Assembly (NCBI RefSeq): GCF_021650935.1
Contig: NZ_CP091244.1
Span: forward strand, 1,860,001 to 1,924,000
DNA from: Thiothrix winogradskyi
GTDB taxonomy: Bacteria; Pseudomonadota; Gammaproteobacteria; Thiotrichales; Thiotrichaceae
Length of the DNA stretch: 64,000 nt
Reading direction: 5' to 3'
A program made the translations under genes and the position numbers. The notes under the pieces are model-generated. The model saw only the letters and a program-made list of their open reading frames with translations. It was not told the origin of the DNA and ran no database searches. The first letter of the stretch is position 1, and every line of letters starts with the position of its first letter. This document shows, piece by piece, positions 49,885-58,007 of the stretch.

Positions 49885-50799
49885 TTAAATTTCCCCTAAT
49901 CCCCCCAGCATTTGCCGCATATTATTCAGGTCAGGCTGAACATAACCTAAAGTAGTGCGTACATCGCTGTGCCCCATCATTTGTTGCAGGTCGCGTATTT
50001 TACCCTGTTTTGCCAGTTTTGTGGCAAATGTGTGACGAAAGCGATGTGGGCTGACCTCAATCCCGGTAGTTTCACGGATACGGCGGAAAGCAGCGGACAC
50101 GTGTTCCACCGTCAGCACCTTGCCCTTGTAGCCTGATTTGAACAGGGTGAGATTGAAAATCTGCTCATCAGTGCGAAACATCCTGCCCAGGCGGGCTTGG
50201 GTGAGGCGAGCCAGTTCGTCGAAGACAGTCTGCAATGGTGGAGCGACAGGGATGCTCCATTCTTCACGGGTCTTGCTGTTTTCTGCCCGCAGCATCAGGG
50301 TGCTGTGTTGGCGGTCGATGTCACCCCAGCATAACCCCACCAGTTGCCGCCGCCGGATGCCCGTGTAGTACAGGGTTTTGACGACTGCTTCCCAGAACCA
50401 GCCGGGCATGTTGTGCTGCTCTTCCAGGCGCAGGTGGATAATGATCTTTTGCACGGATTCATTGGTCAGTGTGCGTTTTTTCTTTTTGTGTTCAGGCAGG
50501 CGGCGGATACCTTTGAGGACGGCAGTACCCTCCCAGCCCATTTCTCCGGCAAAGTTCAGCAGGGTCTTGAAATGGCGCAGATAGTTGTTGTAGCTCGCTA
50601 CCGCCACTTGCCGTTCCGTCAGCAGATGTTTCCGCCAGTCCAACAGGTGGTCACGGCGGATGTCGTCCAGGTGGTGGACTTTGGCAAACTGGCGGAAGGA
50701 TTTGGTCACTACCCAGAGTTGCTGCACCATGGCTTTGGATGGGGTGCGTTCACGGGTGTAAAGGCTTATTAATTCATCAAATGAGTAAAGTTTACACAT
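49885..50799 (-). CDS. Tyrosine recombinase (second integrase)
   Basis: A 304-residue integrase of XerC/D-like size. A SAM-like N-terminal domain (SFRQFAKVHHLDDIRRDHLL, LRHFKTLLNFAGEMGW) leads to the catalytic domain with Arg in YTGIRRRQLVG, Lys in ENSKTREEW, HRFRHTFAT, GHSDVRTTLGY carrying the last His and Tyr. It belongs to a lineage unrelated to the prophage integrase at 4519 and lies 300 bp from the tRNA fragment, consistent with an island integrase. It precedes the defence genes. Confidence 0.9.
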   Translation of the reverse strand: MCKLYSFDELISLYTRERTPSKAMVQQLWVVTKSFRQFAKVHHLDDIRRDHLLDWRKHLLTERQVAVASYNNYLRHFKTLLNFAGEMGWEGTAVLKGIRRLPEHKKKKRTLTNESVQKIIIHLRLEEQHNMPGWFWEAVVKTLYYTGIRRRQLVGLCWGDIDRQHSTLMLRAENSKTREEWSIPVAPPLQTVFDELARLTQARLGRMFRTDEQIFNLTLFKSGYKGKVLTVEHVSAAFRRIRETTGIEVSPHRFRHTFATKLAKQGKIRDLQQMMGHSDVRTTLGYVQPDLNNMRQMLGGLGEI

Positions 50800-50914
50800 A
50801 CAATCTCCTTAAAAGCGGCAAACTTTTACCCGCTTTTCAACAGAGTGTGTAAATGTAATGGCTGATAGGAGTATAGGCGGGCATTCCTGCTTTATCGGGG
50901 TGTAATCTGTGCTT

Positions 50915-51361
50915 TTATTGACCAGGCTTTTGGTATCTTTTATTCAGCTCGTTTTTGGCGTGTAGGCGCTGGGTTGCTGTTACTTCTCCGGCAGCTTGAC
51001 CATCCAGCCCGTAGCGCTGGCTGTGTTGTAGAACATTGCGTAAGTATTGGGTGCGGGATGTGTGCCAACGCAGGGTTTTATGTATGACCCGTTTGGAGTA
51101 AGGGGAATTGTCGCCCAAGAGGACATAGATGTCTTGGATGATGCCGAGCTTGAGAGGGTGTTGGTTACGCCAGGTGTTGGATTGTTGACTGAGCCATTCA
51201 GCCAGTTGGTTGGCGACTGTATCAGAGCCTTTTGGTTCTGGGTGCGTGACTGGTTTGGTGTGGGGCGTTGGTGCGGAAAGTGTGCATGTGTTGCCTTTGG
51301 GTCTGCTCTTCAGACTCAATATGGGGCGTTTGGTAGTAGTTTGAGGGCTGTTCTTGTCCAT
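50915..51361 (-). CDS. ProQ/FinO-family RNA chaperone
   Basis: A 148-residue protein. A disordered basic N-terminus (KRPILSLKSRPKGNTCTLSA) is followed by the FinO/ProQ domain (about 60-130): PLKLGIIQDIYVLLGD, SKRVIHKTLRWHTSRTQYLR, and QRYGLDGQAAGEVTA, the family's D-L-x-G-x-x-x-G-x-V turn. These proteins bind structured small RNAs and 3' ends and often travel with plasmids and islands. It lies between the integrase and the Ssp operon and is transcribed away from it. Confidence 0.85.
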   Translation of the reverse strand: MDKNSPQTTTKRPILSLKSRPKGNTCTLSAPTPHTKPVTHPEPKGSDTVANQLAEWLSQQSNTWRNQHPLKLGIIQDIYVLLGDNSPYSKRVIHKTLRWHTSRTQYLRNVLQHSQRYGLDGQAAGEVTATQRLHAKNELNKRYQKPGQ

Positions 51362-51658
51362 GTAGTTATTTTAAAAGATGGGAGGAAAAAGGCTATGTTT
51401 GGGCGGATCTGATCACTGCTACTAAAATGATGGCAAGGGAAGGGTAATGTAGCCAAAAATTTATTCAGGCAATTTTGAAATAGACAGTATTAATCTGCTA
51501 TTATTATAAACGCTTCTTTTATCTTGTCCTTATGTGTTGTACCCTCCGGGTATCACGAAGTGATGCTGTATTTTTTGCCTGTGTTAGTTGGGCTTTACTG
51601 GCAGGCAGTATTTCTTTCGTACCTCATTAATCGTCCGCAATCGGGAAGTTGGAAGACG
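51362..51658 (+). promoter_or_regulatory. Leader/promoter region of the phosphorothioation operon
   Basis: A 297-bp AT-rich gap between divergent genes. TTGAAA and TATTAT-type boxes (about 51473 and 51500) could be a promoter for the desulfurase. The region also holds an in-frame 45-codon extension of that gene with a hydrophobic segment (EVMLYFLPVLVGLYWQAVFL); I regard it as untranslated leader because desulfurases start at the downstream ATG. Confidence 0.4.
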
Positions 51659-52819
51659 ATGGCTGAAGAACCGCTTTATTTTGATACTGCGTCCACTACA
51701 CCAGTTGCTTCGGAAGTAATAGAAGTGATGATGGCTTATCTGGGAGTGGGTGGCTGCTATTACAATCCATCATCTACCAAACATCAACCAGGACAAGCGG
51801 CGGCAGCTTCAGTGGAGTTATCCCGTGTGGAAATTGCCAAAGCACTGGGATGTGAAAGCGATGAAGTTGTCTTCACTTCTGGTGCAACTGAAGCAAACAA
51901 TCTGGCTCTACGTGGCGTTGCACTTGCCCATGCTTCTCATGGTCGCCACCTGATCACTTCGGCAATAGAACACAAGTCAGTATTGGATACCTGCCATGCT
52001 TTGGAGCGGGAAGGTTTTGAGGTTACTTACCTGATCCCCAACAGCCAGGGATGGATAGAACCGGAAGCGGTAAAGGAGGCTTTGCGCCCTGATACCTTGC
52101 TGGTCTCCTTGATCCATACCAACAACGAAACAGGTGTGATACAGCCCATTGAGGCGATTGCCAATATCTTGATGGAAGCAGGGGTACTGTTCCATGTTGA
52201 TGCGGCTCAGGCAGCCGGAAAACTACCGATTGATCTCGCTGCGACACCGATTGATCTGCTCTCACTGTCAGCCCACAAATTCCATGGCCCTAAAGGGGCG
52301 GGATGCCTGGTCATCCGTAATCGGCGTCAATTACGTCTACAACCCATCTTGTATGGTGGGGGACAAGAGTTTGGGCTGCGCTCAGGAACCCTGGCTACCC
52401 ATCAGATTGCAGGCATGAGTACCGCTTTACGGCTTGCTACAAGTCGTCGCCAGCAGGATTACCCTTATGTTGCCAAGTTAAAGAAAGTATTTATTGAGCA
52501 GTTAGAACAGCAGTTTTGCATAAAAATCCATGGTGACAGGGAACGTTGTTCGCCTTATATTGTCAATTTTTCCATCAATGGGATAGGCAGTGATGCACTA
52601 CTCAACCAGCTTGCAACAACAGTAGCCTTGTCTTCCGGCTCTGCTTGTTCATCAGGGACAATCGACCCCTCCTATGTATTACGGGCAATGGGAGTGGAAG
52701 GTGATGCCTTATACGGGGCTGTCAGAGCGAGTTTTAGCCGTTATCACACAATGACAGATATTTCACAGGCTGTAGAGCGGATTACTGCTGCTGTGCGCCG
52801 GATGCAGGAACTGGATTGA
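51659..52819 (+). CDS. sspA: Cysteine desulfurase, SspA/DndA type
   Basis: A 386-residue PLP enzyme of the IscS/NifS fold. The PLP Lys is K207 in SLSAHKFHGPKGAG, the active-site Cys is C330 in SSGSACSSGT, and SAIEHKSVLDTC and HTNNETGVIQP carry cofactor contacts. It extracts sulfur from cysteine as a persulfide and passes it on for DNA backbone phosphorothioation. ATG 51659 has GGAAG upstream. Its stop abuts the DUF4007 gene start, and gene order then follows SspB-SspC-SspD. Confidence 0.85.
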   Translation: MAEEPLYFDTASTTPVASEVIEVMMAYLGVGGCYYNPSSTKHQPGQAAAASVELSRVEIAKALGCESDEVVFTSGATEANNLALRGVALAHASHGRHLITSAIEHKSVLDTCHALEREGFEVTYLIPNSQGWIEPEAVKEALRPDTLLVSLIHTNNETGVIQPIEAIANILMEAGVLFHVDAAQAAGKLPIDLAATPIDLLSLSAHKFHGPKGAGCLVIRNRRQLRLQPILYGGGQEFGLRSGTLATHQIAGMSTALRLATSRRQQDYPYVAKLKKVFIEQLEQQFCIKIHGDRERCSPYIVNFSINGIGSDALLNQLATTVALSSGSACSSGTIDPSYVLRAMGVEGDALYGAVRASFSRYHTMTDISQAVERITAAVRRMQELD

Positions 52820-53746
52820 ATGAAATTGAATAAAAACAAAACTACGTTTGGACGCCATGAAACCTTCCCATTGCGGTATGGCTGGCTGACCAAAGGGGTT
52901 GAAGTTGTGGGCAAATATAGGGACATTTTTCATGAGCGTGAACATGAGAACGCCATGACCAAGCTGGGTATTGGGCGCAACATGGTCAATGCCTTGTATT
53001 ACTGGTTACAGGTAACAGGGCTAGTGAAGTTTGAAGGAGGTGTTGGAGAAGTCTCTGAATTGGGCAAGGCATTACTGGGCAATGATGGCGACCCTTATCT
53101 GGAAGATGAAGCGACCCTTTGGATTGTCCATTGGCTGATTGCCTCGAATGCTGAACTCGCAACCGGCTTTTTCTGGTTCTTCAACCACTATTCCGCACCC
53201 CGTTTCCGTGACAAGGATGCTTTGCAGTCGTTGGAAGATTTTGTAGAACAGGAACTGGGCATCAAGCGAGCGCATACCACTCTCAAATCCGACCTCTCTA
53301 CACTGTTACGCATGTATTCCCCCGTTGCCAGCCGTGGCGGGGAGGATCATCTCGATTCACCCTTGGCGTCCCTGCAATTGGTGGATACGGAAGAAGGCTA
53401 TGGTTACAGCAGTTTGAGGACTTTGCGCCCATTTTTACCGCCGGTTGCCATGCACTTTGCTTTGCAACAACGCTTTGCGGATCAAGTTGGGCAACAGGGG
53501 AATAAACAGGAAGCAGCGATTCCGGTGCGTGAGTTGCTCTATGGCGGAACAGGTTGGGCAGCACCTGGTGCTGTTTTTCGTCTGACTGAAGAAGGGCTGA
53601 TGACCTGTTTGAACCAAGTGTTGGAACACTACCCTCTCACGTATGAGTTACGTGATACAGCAGGCTTGAACCAGTTATACCGCTTAACACCGCCTCAGCA
53701 GCCGAAAGACGTGCTATCAAACTACTACAAGGGAAAAGCAGTATGA
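52820..53746 (+). CDS. sspB: DUF4007-family protein, SspB-like nickase
   Basis: A 308-residue protein of the DUF4007 type: FGRHETFPLRYGWLTKGVEV, then LGIGRNMVNALYYWLQVTGL and the DEATLWIVHWLIASNAELAT segment. In the Ssp system the DUF4007 protein SspB nicks one strand to allow single-strand phosphorothioation; assignment here rests on this signature and on the operon. Immediate start after the desulfurase stop, four-base overlap with the ATPase gene. Confidence 0.8.
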   Translation: MKLNKNKTTFGRHETFPLRYGWLTKGVEVVGKYRDIFHEREHENAMTKLGIGRNMVNALYYWLQVTGLVKFEGGVGEVSELGKALLGNDGDPYLEDEATLWIVHWLIASNAELATGFFWFFNHYSAPRFRDKDALQSLEDFVEQELGIKRAHTTLKSDLSTLLRMYSPVASRGGEDHLDSPLASLQLVDTEEGYGYSSLRTLRPFLPPVAMHFALQQRFADQVGQQGNKQEAAIPVRELLYGGTGWAAPGAVFRLTEEGLMTCLNQVLEHYPLTYELRDTAGLNQLYRLTPPQQPKDVLSNYYKGKAV

Positions 53747-56700
53747 GTGGTTTGAACGAACAAATCCGCATTCGGGCAGGCTATACCCGTTCCGTTAATT
53801 TGCAGCGTGATGTTGGCAATCTGGAATTGGTGAAGGCTTATCTGCCGACTGCCAAATCGTTGCAAGCCCTTGAGCAAGTTGCTATCAGCATGGGTCAAGA
53901 GCCAGCCGAACGGGCTTTGGCTTTGGTTGGCCCCTATGGCTCAGGAAAATCGGCTTTTGCCTTATTCCTTTCCGCCTTGCTGGCATCAGCAGATGACCCT
54001 TTGCATAAGGCGGCGATTGCCGTGCTGGGGCAGCATGATCATACCAAGGCATTACTGCCACGTTTCATTCAAGCAACGGCTGGCAAGCGGGGGTTTCTCC
54101 GGGTAGTCATCAATGGCATCCCTGCGTCGTTGACCAAGCAATTGCTGGCGGCTTTTGCCCATGCACTGGAACAACAGCAGGTGGATGCGAAGCTATGCCG
54201 CAAAGTTAGGGTTGCCTCTCAAACCACGACACCGTTGGCGATGGATCAGGTCATTGCCCTGATAGACGAAATCCAGTTGGAATGGGCTGCTCTGGGCGGG
54301 AATGGGGTATTGCTCGAAATTGACGAGTTGGGGAAATTCCTCGAATACGAAGCTTATCACCCACAAAACCGCGAAATCCATCTGTTGCAACTGCTGGCAG
54401 AACATGCGCGTCAAGGCAATGCTGCGCCATTGCATATCATTGTGATGCTGCACCAATCGTTTGAGCATTACACCCAGCGTTTGGGCAAACACCTGCGGGA
54501 TGAATGGCAGAAAATACAGGGGCGTTTCAATACGCTGGCTTTCCTCGAACCGGCGGAACAGTCATTGCGGATAGTCTCGGCAGCTTTTGACAACCGCCTC
54601 CAGTTACCTCCAACCACGCAAGCACAACTGGATACATGGGTAACGGTACTCACTGATGAGGGTGCATTACCGCATGGGATGGATCAGCGCAGCGCCAAAG
54701 ACCTGTTCGGGCAATGTTATCCGCTGCATCCACTCACAACGCTGATATTGCCGGTGTTGTGCCAGAAGGTCGCTCAGAACGAACGTACCCTGTTTTCATA
54801 CCTTGGTAGCCAGGAGCCGTTTGGCCTGCGTTTCCGTCTCGCCCAATTGACGCTGGGCGATTGGATCATGCCCGCTGATTTGTACGATTACTTCATGCTG
54901 AATCACCCCGGTGGTTTCTCTGATCCTTTGACCTACCATCGTTGGGTTGAGGTGGTGACGGCACTGGAACGCTTTGATGTTGCCCCGGATGACCCAGCCG
55001 TGGGCTTGCTGAAAACCATTGGGTTGCTCAATCTTGTCGGTGGGCAACGTGGCCTGAAAGCGAGCAATGCCATACTGCGCTTGGCATTTGGTAATGCCTT
55101 TGAGCAGCATAGCCAACGGCTGGCTGATGCTTCCATCATCCACTTCCGCAGCTACAACAAAGAATTCAGGGTCTGGCAAGGCACTGATTTCGACTTGGCT
55201 GGCAACCTGCAACAAGCGGTGACGGAATTCGAGAGTTTATCCCTTGCAGACAAATTGAATGTCTTGTCTCCCTTCAAACCGATAGTTGCGCGTCGCGCCA
55301 CGATTGAAACCGGCACATTACGCAGTTTCACACCGTATTTTGCGTCCCGCACGACACGCAATAAGGTGAAACCGGGTTCATCGCCCAGAATCGTGTTCTA
55401 CCTTGCTGAAGAGGGCGAATCAGTACCTGATTCCCATGAATTTGGTCGACACGATGTGCTTGCTATTTGCACGTTCACCGAGCGGCTGCGGGAAGCGGTT
55501 ATCACCCAATTAGCGTTGCAGGAATTACCCAAACACCATGCAGCCCTGCACCAAGACCCAGTTGCCCAGCGTGAACATCGGGACTGGTTACACAATGCCG
55601 ATCTTGAAATGGGCAAGCTGCTACGTACTTTGCTGGAAGAACCGGAATCCCTGCGATGGTCAGATGATCGTAGTGTGTGGGATGTGCGTAACCGCCGCGT
55701 GTTACAGGAAAAACTGTCTGAATGGATGACAGTGTATTACGCCAAAGCACCCCGCATCCGTAACGAGTTAGCCAACTGGGACAAACCTTCCGCTAGTGCC
55801 AATACCGGGCGCAAACGGCTGATCAATGCCATGCTGTCAGCAGCAGACCAGCCTTACCTTGGCATTGAAAAAACGCCAGCGGAAATGAGCTTGTATTTGT
55901 CCTTGCTCAAAGAGACGGGATTGCACCGGGAAGAACAGGGGCGTTGGGGGATTCATGCACCTGCACCAACCAACATCCTTGATAATGGGAAACCGTTGTT
56001 CCAGCTCCCGAATAGTTTGCAACCCATGTGGGATGAAATTACCAACCTATTGGGGAATACCGGGGCTAGGCAAGTACCGCTCACCGAAATCTACAACACC
56101 CTGCGTCAACCGCCCTACGGTATCAAACTGGGCTTATTGCCTATCTTCCTGATTGCTTACTTCCTTACCTGTCGCCGTGAAGTGGCACTGTACCAAGAAG
56201 GCGTGTTTTCTGACGAAATGACCTTGGCACAGGCTGAATTATTGTGTCGGCGACCGGAATTGTTTGCACTGGAACGTTTCGAGCTGAAGGGTTTGCGCGG
56301 CGACCTGTTTGACCAGTACATGGGAACAGTCGTGGGTAAGGTGCGTGAAGATGCCACTTTGCTGGACATTGTGGGGCCACTGGTACGCTTTATTTCCAAT
56401 TTGCCACTCTACACCCAGCGTTGTTCGGGGTTGAGTGCGGATGCTGAGCGTGTGAGGAAGATTTTCACACAGGCCAAAAGTCCAGGAATCCTGTTGTTCC
56501 AGGAGTTGCCACTGGCGTGTGGGGTTGATCCTGAGGCTTTTGCGGCGGGTGATTCAGCGGTGGTAGAGCCGTTTATTCAGCGATTGGTGGCGGTGTTACG
56601 TGAGTTGAATGCTGCTTACGGGAAACTGTTGGAGCATTGGCAGGCAAGATTGAATCAGGTGTTGCTGGATGAGGTCATCCCTGACTTACCGTCATTACGG

Positions 56701-57183
56701 GCAGAACTGGCAAAGCGGTATGAGGGGCTGGACAAGTACACGCCTGACCAAAAGGTACTGGGGGCATTTATCCGTCGCCTTGGGGATGCGGGTTATGATT
56801 CTGATCAGGCTTGGCTTGAATCCATTGCGACACTGATAGAGGGCATACCGCCGAAGAAGTGGACGGATGAAAACCGTTTGCAGGCAGAATTGCGGCTGGA
56901 AGAGCGTGGGCAGCAGTTGCGGGACTTGATGAAGCTGCGGCTGGCAATGCCCAACCCAGAGCGTACTCAAGATGCCGTATTGATCCGTTGGGTTGATACT
57001 ACGCATGGGGAAATGAGTCGGGTGGTGCAATTGTCTGATTCGCAACGGGCGGCAGTTGCAACACAGGCGGGGAAAATTGCAGAAGGTTTGAATGGTATGG
57101 ACGAATCACAGCAACTGGCGATTATCGCAACGTTACTGGGGCGTTTATCACAAAAAGGGCAAAGTGGAGATCTTCAACAATGA
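53743..57183 (+). CDS. sspC: Large P-loop ATPase, SspC-like
   Basis: A 1146-residue protein. Walker A GPYGSGKSAF begins at G63, Walker B VLLEIDELGKF has D194-E195, and later helical domains (FGLRFRLAQLTLGDWIMPAD, RRVLQEKLSEWMTVYYAKAP) complete a large ATP-driven scaffold. In SspABCD, SspC is the ATPase that powers modification-complex assembly. Start overlaps the DUF4007 stop (ATGA), end overlaps the SspD start by four bases, so the four genes form one translation-coupled unit. Confidence 0.8.
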   Translation: MSGLNEQIRIRAGYTRSVNLQRDVGNLELVKAYLPTAKSLQALEQVAISMGQEPAERALALVGPYGSGKSAFALFLSALLASADDPLHKAAIAVLGQHDHTKALLPRFIQATAGKRGFLRVVINGIPASLTKQLLAAFAHALEQQQVDAKLCRKVRVASQTTTPLAMDQVIALIDEIQLEWAALGGNGVLLEIDELGKFLEYEAYHPQNREIHLLQLLAEHARQGNAAPLHIIVMLHQSFEHYTQRLGKHLRDEWQKIQGRFNTLAFLEPAEQSLRIVSAAFDNRLQLPPTTQAQLDTWVTVLTDEGALPHGMDQRSAKDLFGQCYPLHPLTTLILPVLCQKVAQNERTLFSYLGSQEPFGLRFRLAQLTLGDWIMPADLYDYFMLNHPGGFSDPLTYHRWVEVVTALERFDVAPDDPAVGLLKTIGLLNLVGGQRGLKASNAILRLAFGNAFEQHSQRLADASIIHFRSYNKEFRVWQGTDFDLAGNLQQAVTEFESLSLADKLNVLSPFKPIVARRATIETGTLRSFTPYFASRTTRNKVKPGSSPRIVFYLAEEGESVPDSHEFGRHDVLAICTFTERLREAVITQLALQELPKHHAALHQDPVAQREHRDWLHNADLEMGKLLRTLLEEPESLRWSDDRSVWDVRNRRVLQEKLSEWMTVYYAKAPRIRNELANWDKPSASANTGRKRLINAMLSAADQPYLGIEKTPAEMSLYLSLLKETGLHREEQGRWGIHAPAPTNILDNGKPLFQLPNSLQPMWDEITNLLGNTGARQVPLTEIYNTLRQPPYGIKLGLLPIFLIAYFLTCRREVALYQEGVFSDEMTLAQAELLCRRPELFALERFELKGLRGDLFDQYMGTVVGKVREDATLLDIVGPLVRFISNLPLYTQRCSGLSADAERVRKIFTQAKSPGILLFQELPLACGVDPEAFAAGDSAVVEPFIQRLVAVLRELNAAYGKLLEHWQARLNQVLLDEVIPDLPSLRAELAKRYEGLDKYTPDQKVLGAFIRRLGDAGYDSDQAWLESIATLIEGIPPKKWTDENRLQAELRLEERGQQLRDLMKLRLAMPNPERTQDAVLIRWVDTTHGEMSRVVQLSDSQRAAVATQAGKIAEGLNGMDESQQLAIIATLLGRLSQKGQSGDLQQ

Positions 57184-58004
57184 CTGATGTAGCAGAAAAA
57201 AAACCAGTTCGGCATTTATTGGGATTGTCTGGTGGCAAAGACAGCTCGGCACTGGCTATTTACATTCGTGATAAATACCCCGAAATTCACGAAAAGATGG
57301 AATACTTTTTTTCTGATACTGGTGCAGAACTCCCCGAAACTCTGGAGTTTATTGATAAGTTGGAAGATTATTTGTGTAAGCCGATAGTCAAACTTATGCC
57401 TGATGGATTCAAAGATGATCCTAGTAGTGAGGATGGTCTTTTTGGTTACTATTTAAAGTTGCATAAAGATTATCTTCCCTCGCCACAACAACGGTGGTGT
57501 ACGATTAATCTTAAATTGATTCCTTTTGAGAAGTTCGTAGGTAACGATGAGGCGGTTAGTTATATTGGTATCCGTGCAGATGAGCCAGAAAGGGTCGGCT
57601 ATATTTCAAGCAAGCCTAATATAAAAACCAGAATGCCATTTAGAGAGGATGGCTTAGATAAGGAAGATGTTTTTAAAATACTTGACTCTTCTGGGGTTGG
57701 CATACCCGAATACTATAAATGGAGAAGCCGTTCTGGTTGTTATTTTTGTTTTTTTCAACGAAAAGAAGAATGGATTGGGCTGAAGGAACACCATCCTGAT
57801 TTATTTGAAAGAGCAAAAAAATATGAGAAGCCGGATGAGAAAACAGGCGTTCGTTATACATGGAGTTCAGTCGGTACTTTAGATGAATTAATTTCACGAC
57901 CTGATAGTACTTCTTCAAAAAACACCATGAAGAAATCGAAAAGACTAATTGACAATATTGATGATGATGACTCTGATGGAGGGTGCTTGATTTGCACATT
58001 ATGA
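57180..58004 (+). CDS. sspD: PAPS-reductase/ATP-pyrophosphatase family protein, SspD-like
   Basis: A 274-residue protein with the PP-loop SGGKDSS at residues 17-23, the signature of ATP pyrophosphatases in the PAPS-reductase superfamily. RWCTINLK and SGCYFCFFQR supply conserved Cys that can hold an iron-sulfur cluster, as in DndC. It would activate the DNA phosphate or carry the persulfide sulfur. Composition drops to AT-rich here, unlike SspA-C. Confidence 0.85.
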   Translation: MTDVAEKKPVRHLLGLSGGKDSSALAIYIRDKYPEIHEKMEYFFSDTGAELPETLEFIDKLEDYLCKPIVKLMPDGFKDDPSSEDGLFGYYLKLHKDYLPSPQQRWCTINLKLIPFEKFVGNDEAVSYIGIRADEPERVGYISSKPNIKTRMPFREDGLDKEDVFKILDSSGVGIPEYYKWRSRSGCYFCFFQRKEEWIGLKEHHPDLFERAKKYEKPDEKTGVRYTWSSVGTLDELISRPDSTSSKNTMKKSKRLIDNIDDDDSDGGCLICTL

Positions 58005-58007
58005 AAA

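Noticed and set aside
51524..51658. N-terminal extension of the desulfurase with a hydrophobic helix.
   Set aside because: Desulfurases of this family start at the MAEEPLYFD position; the ATG there has a ribosome site. A membrane-tethered version cannot be fully excluded.
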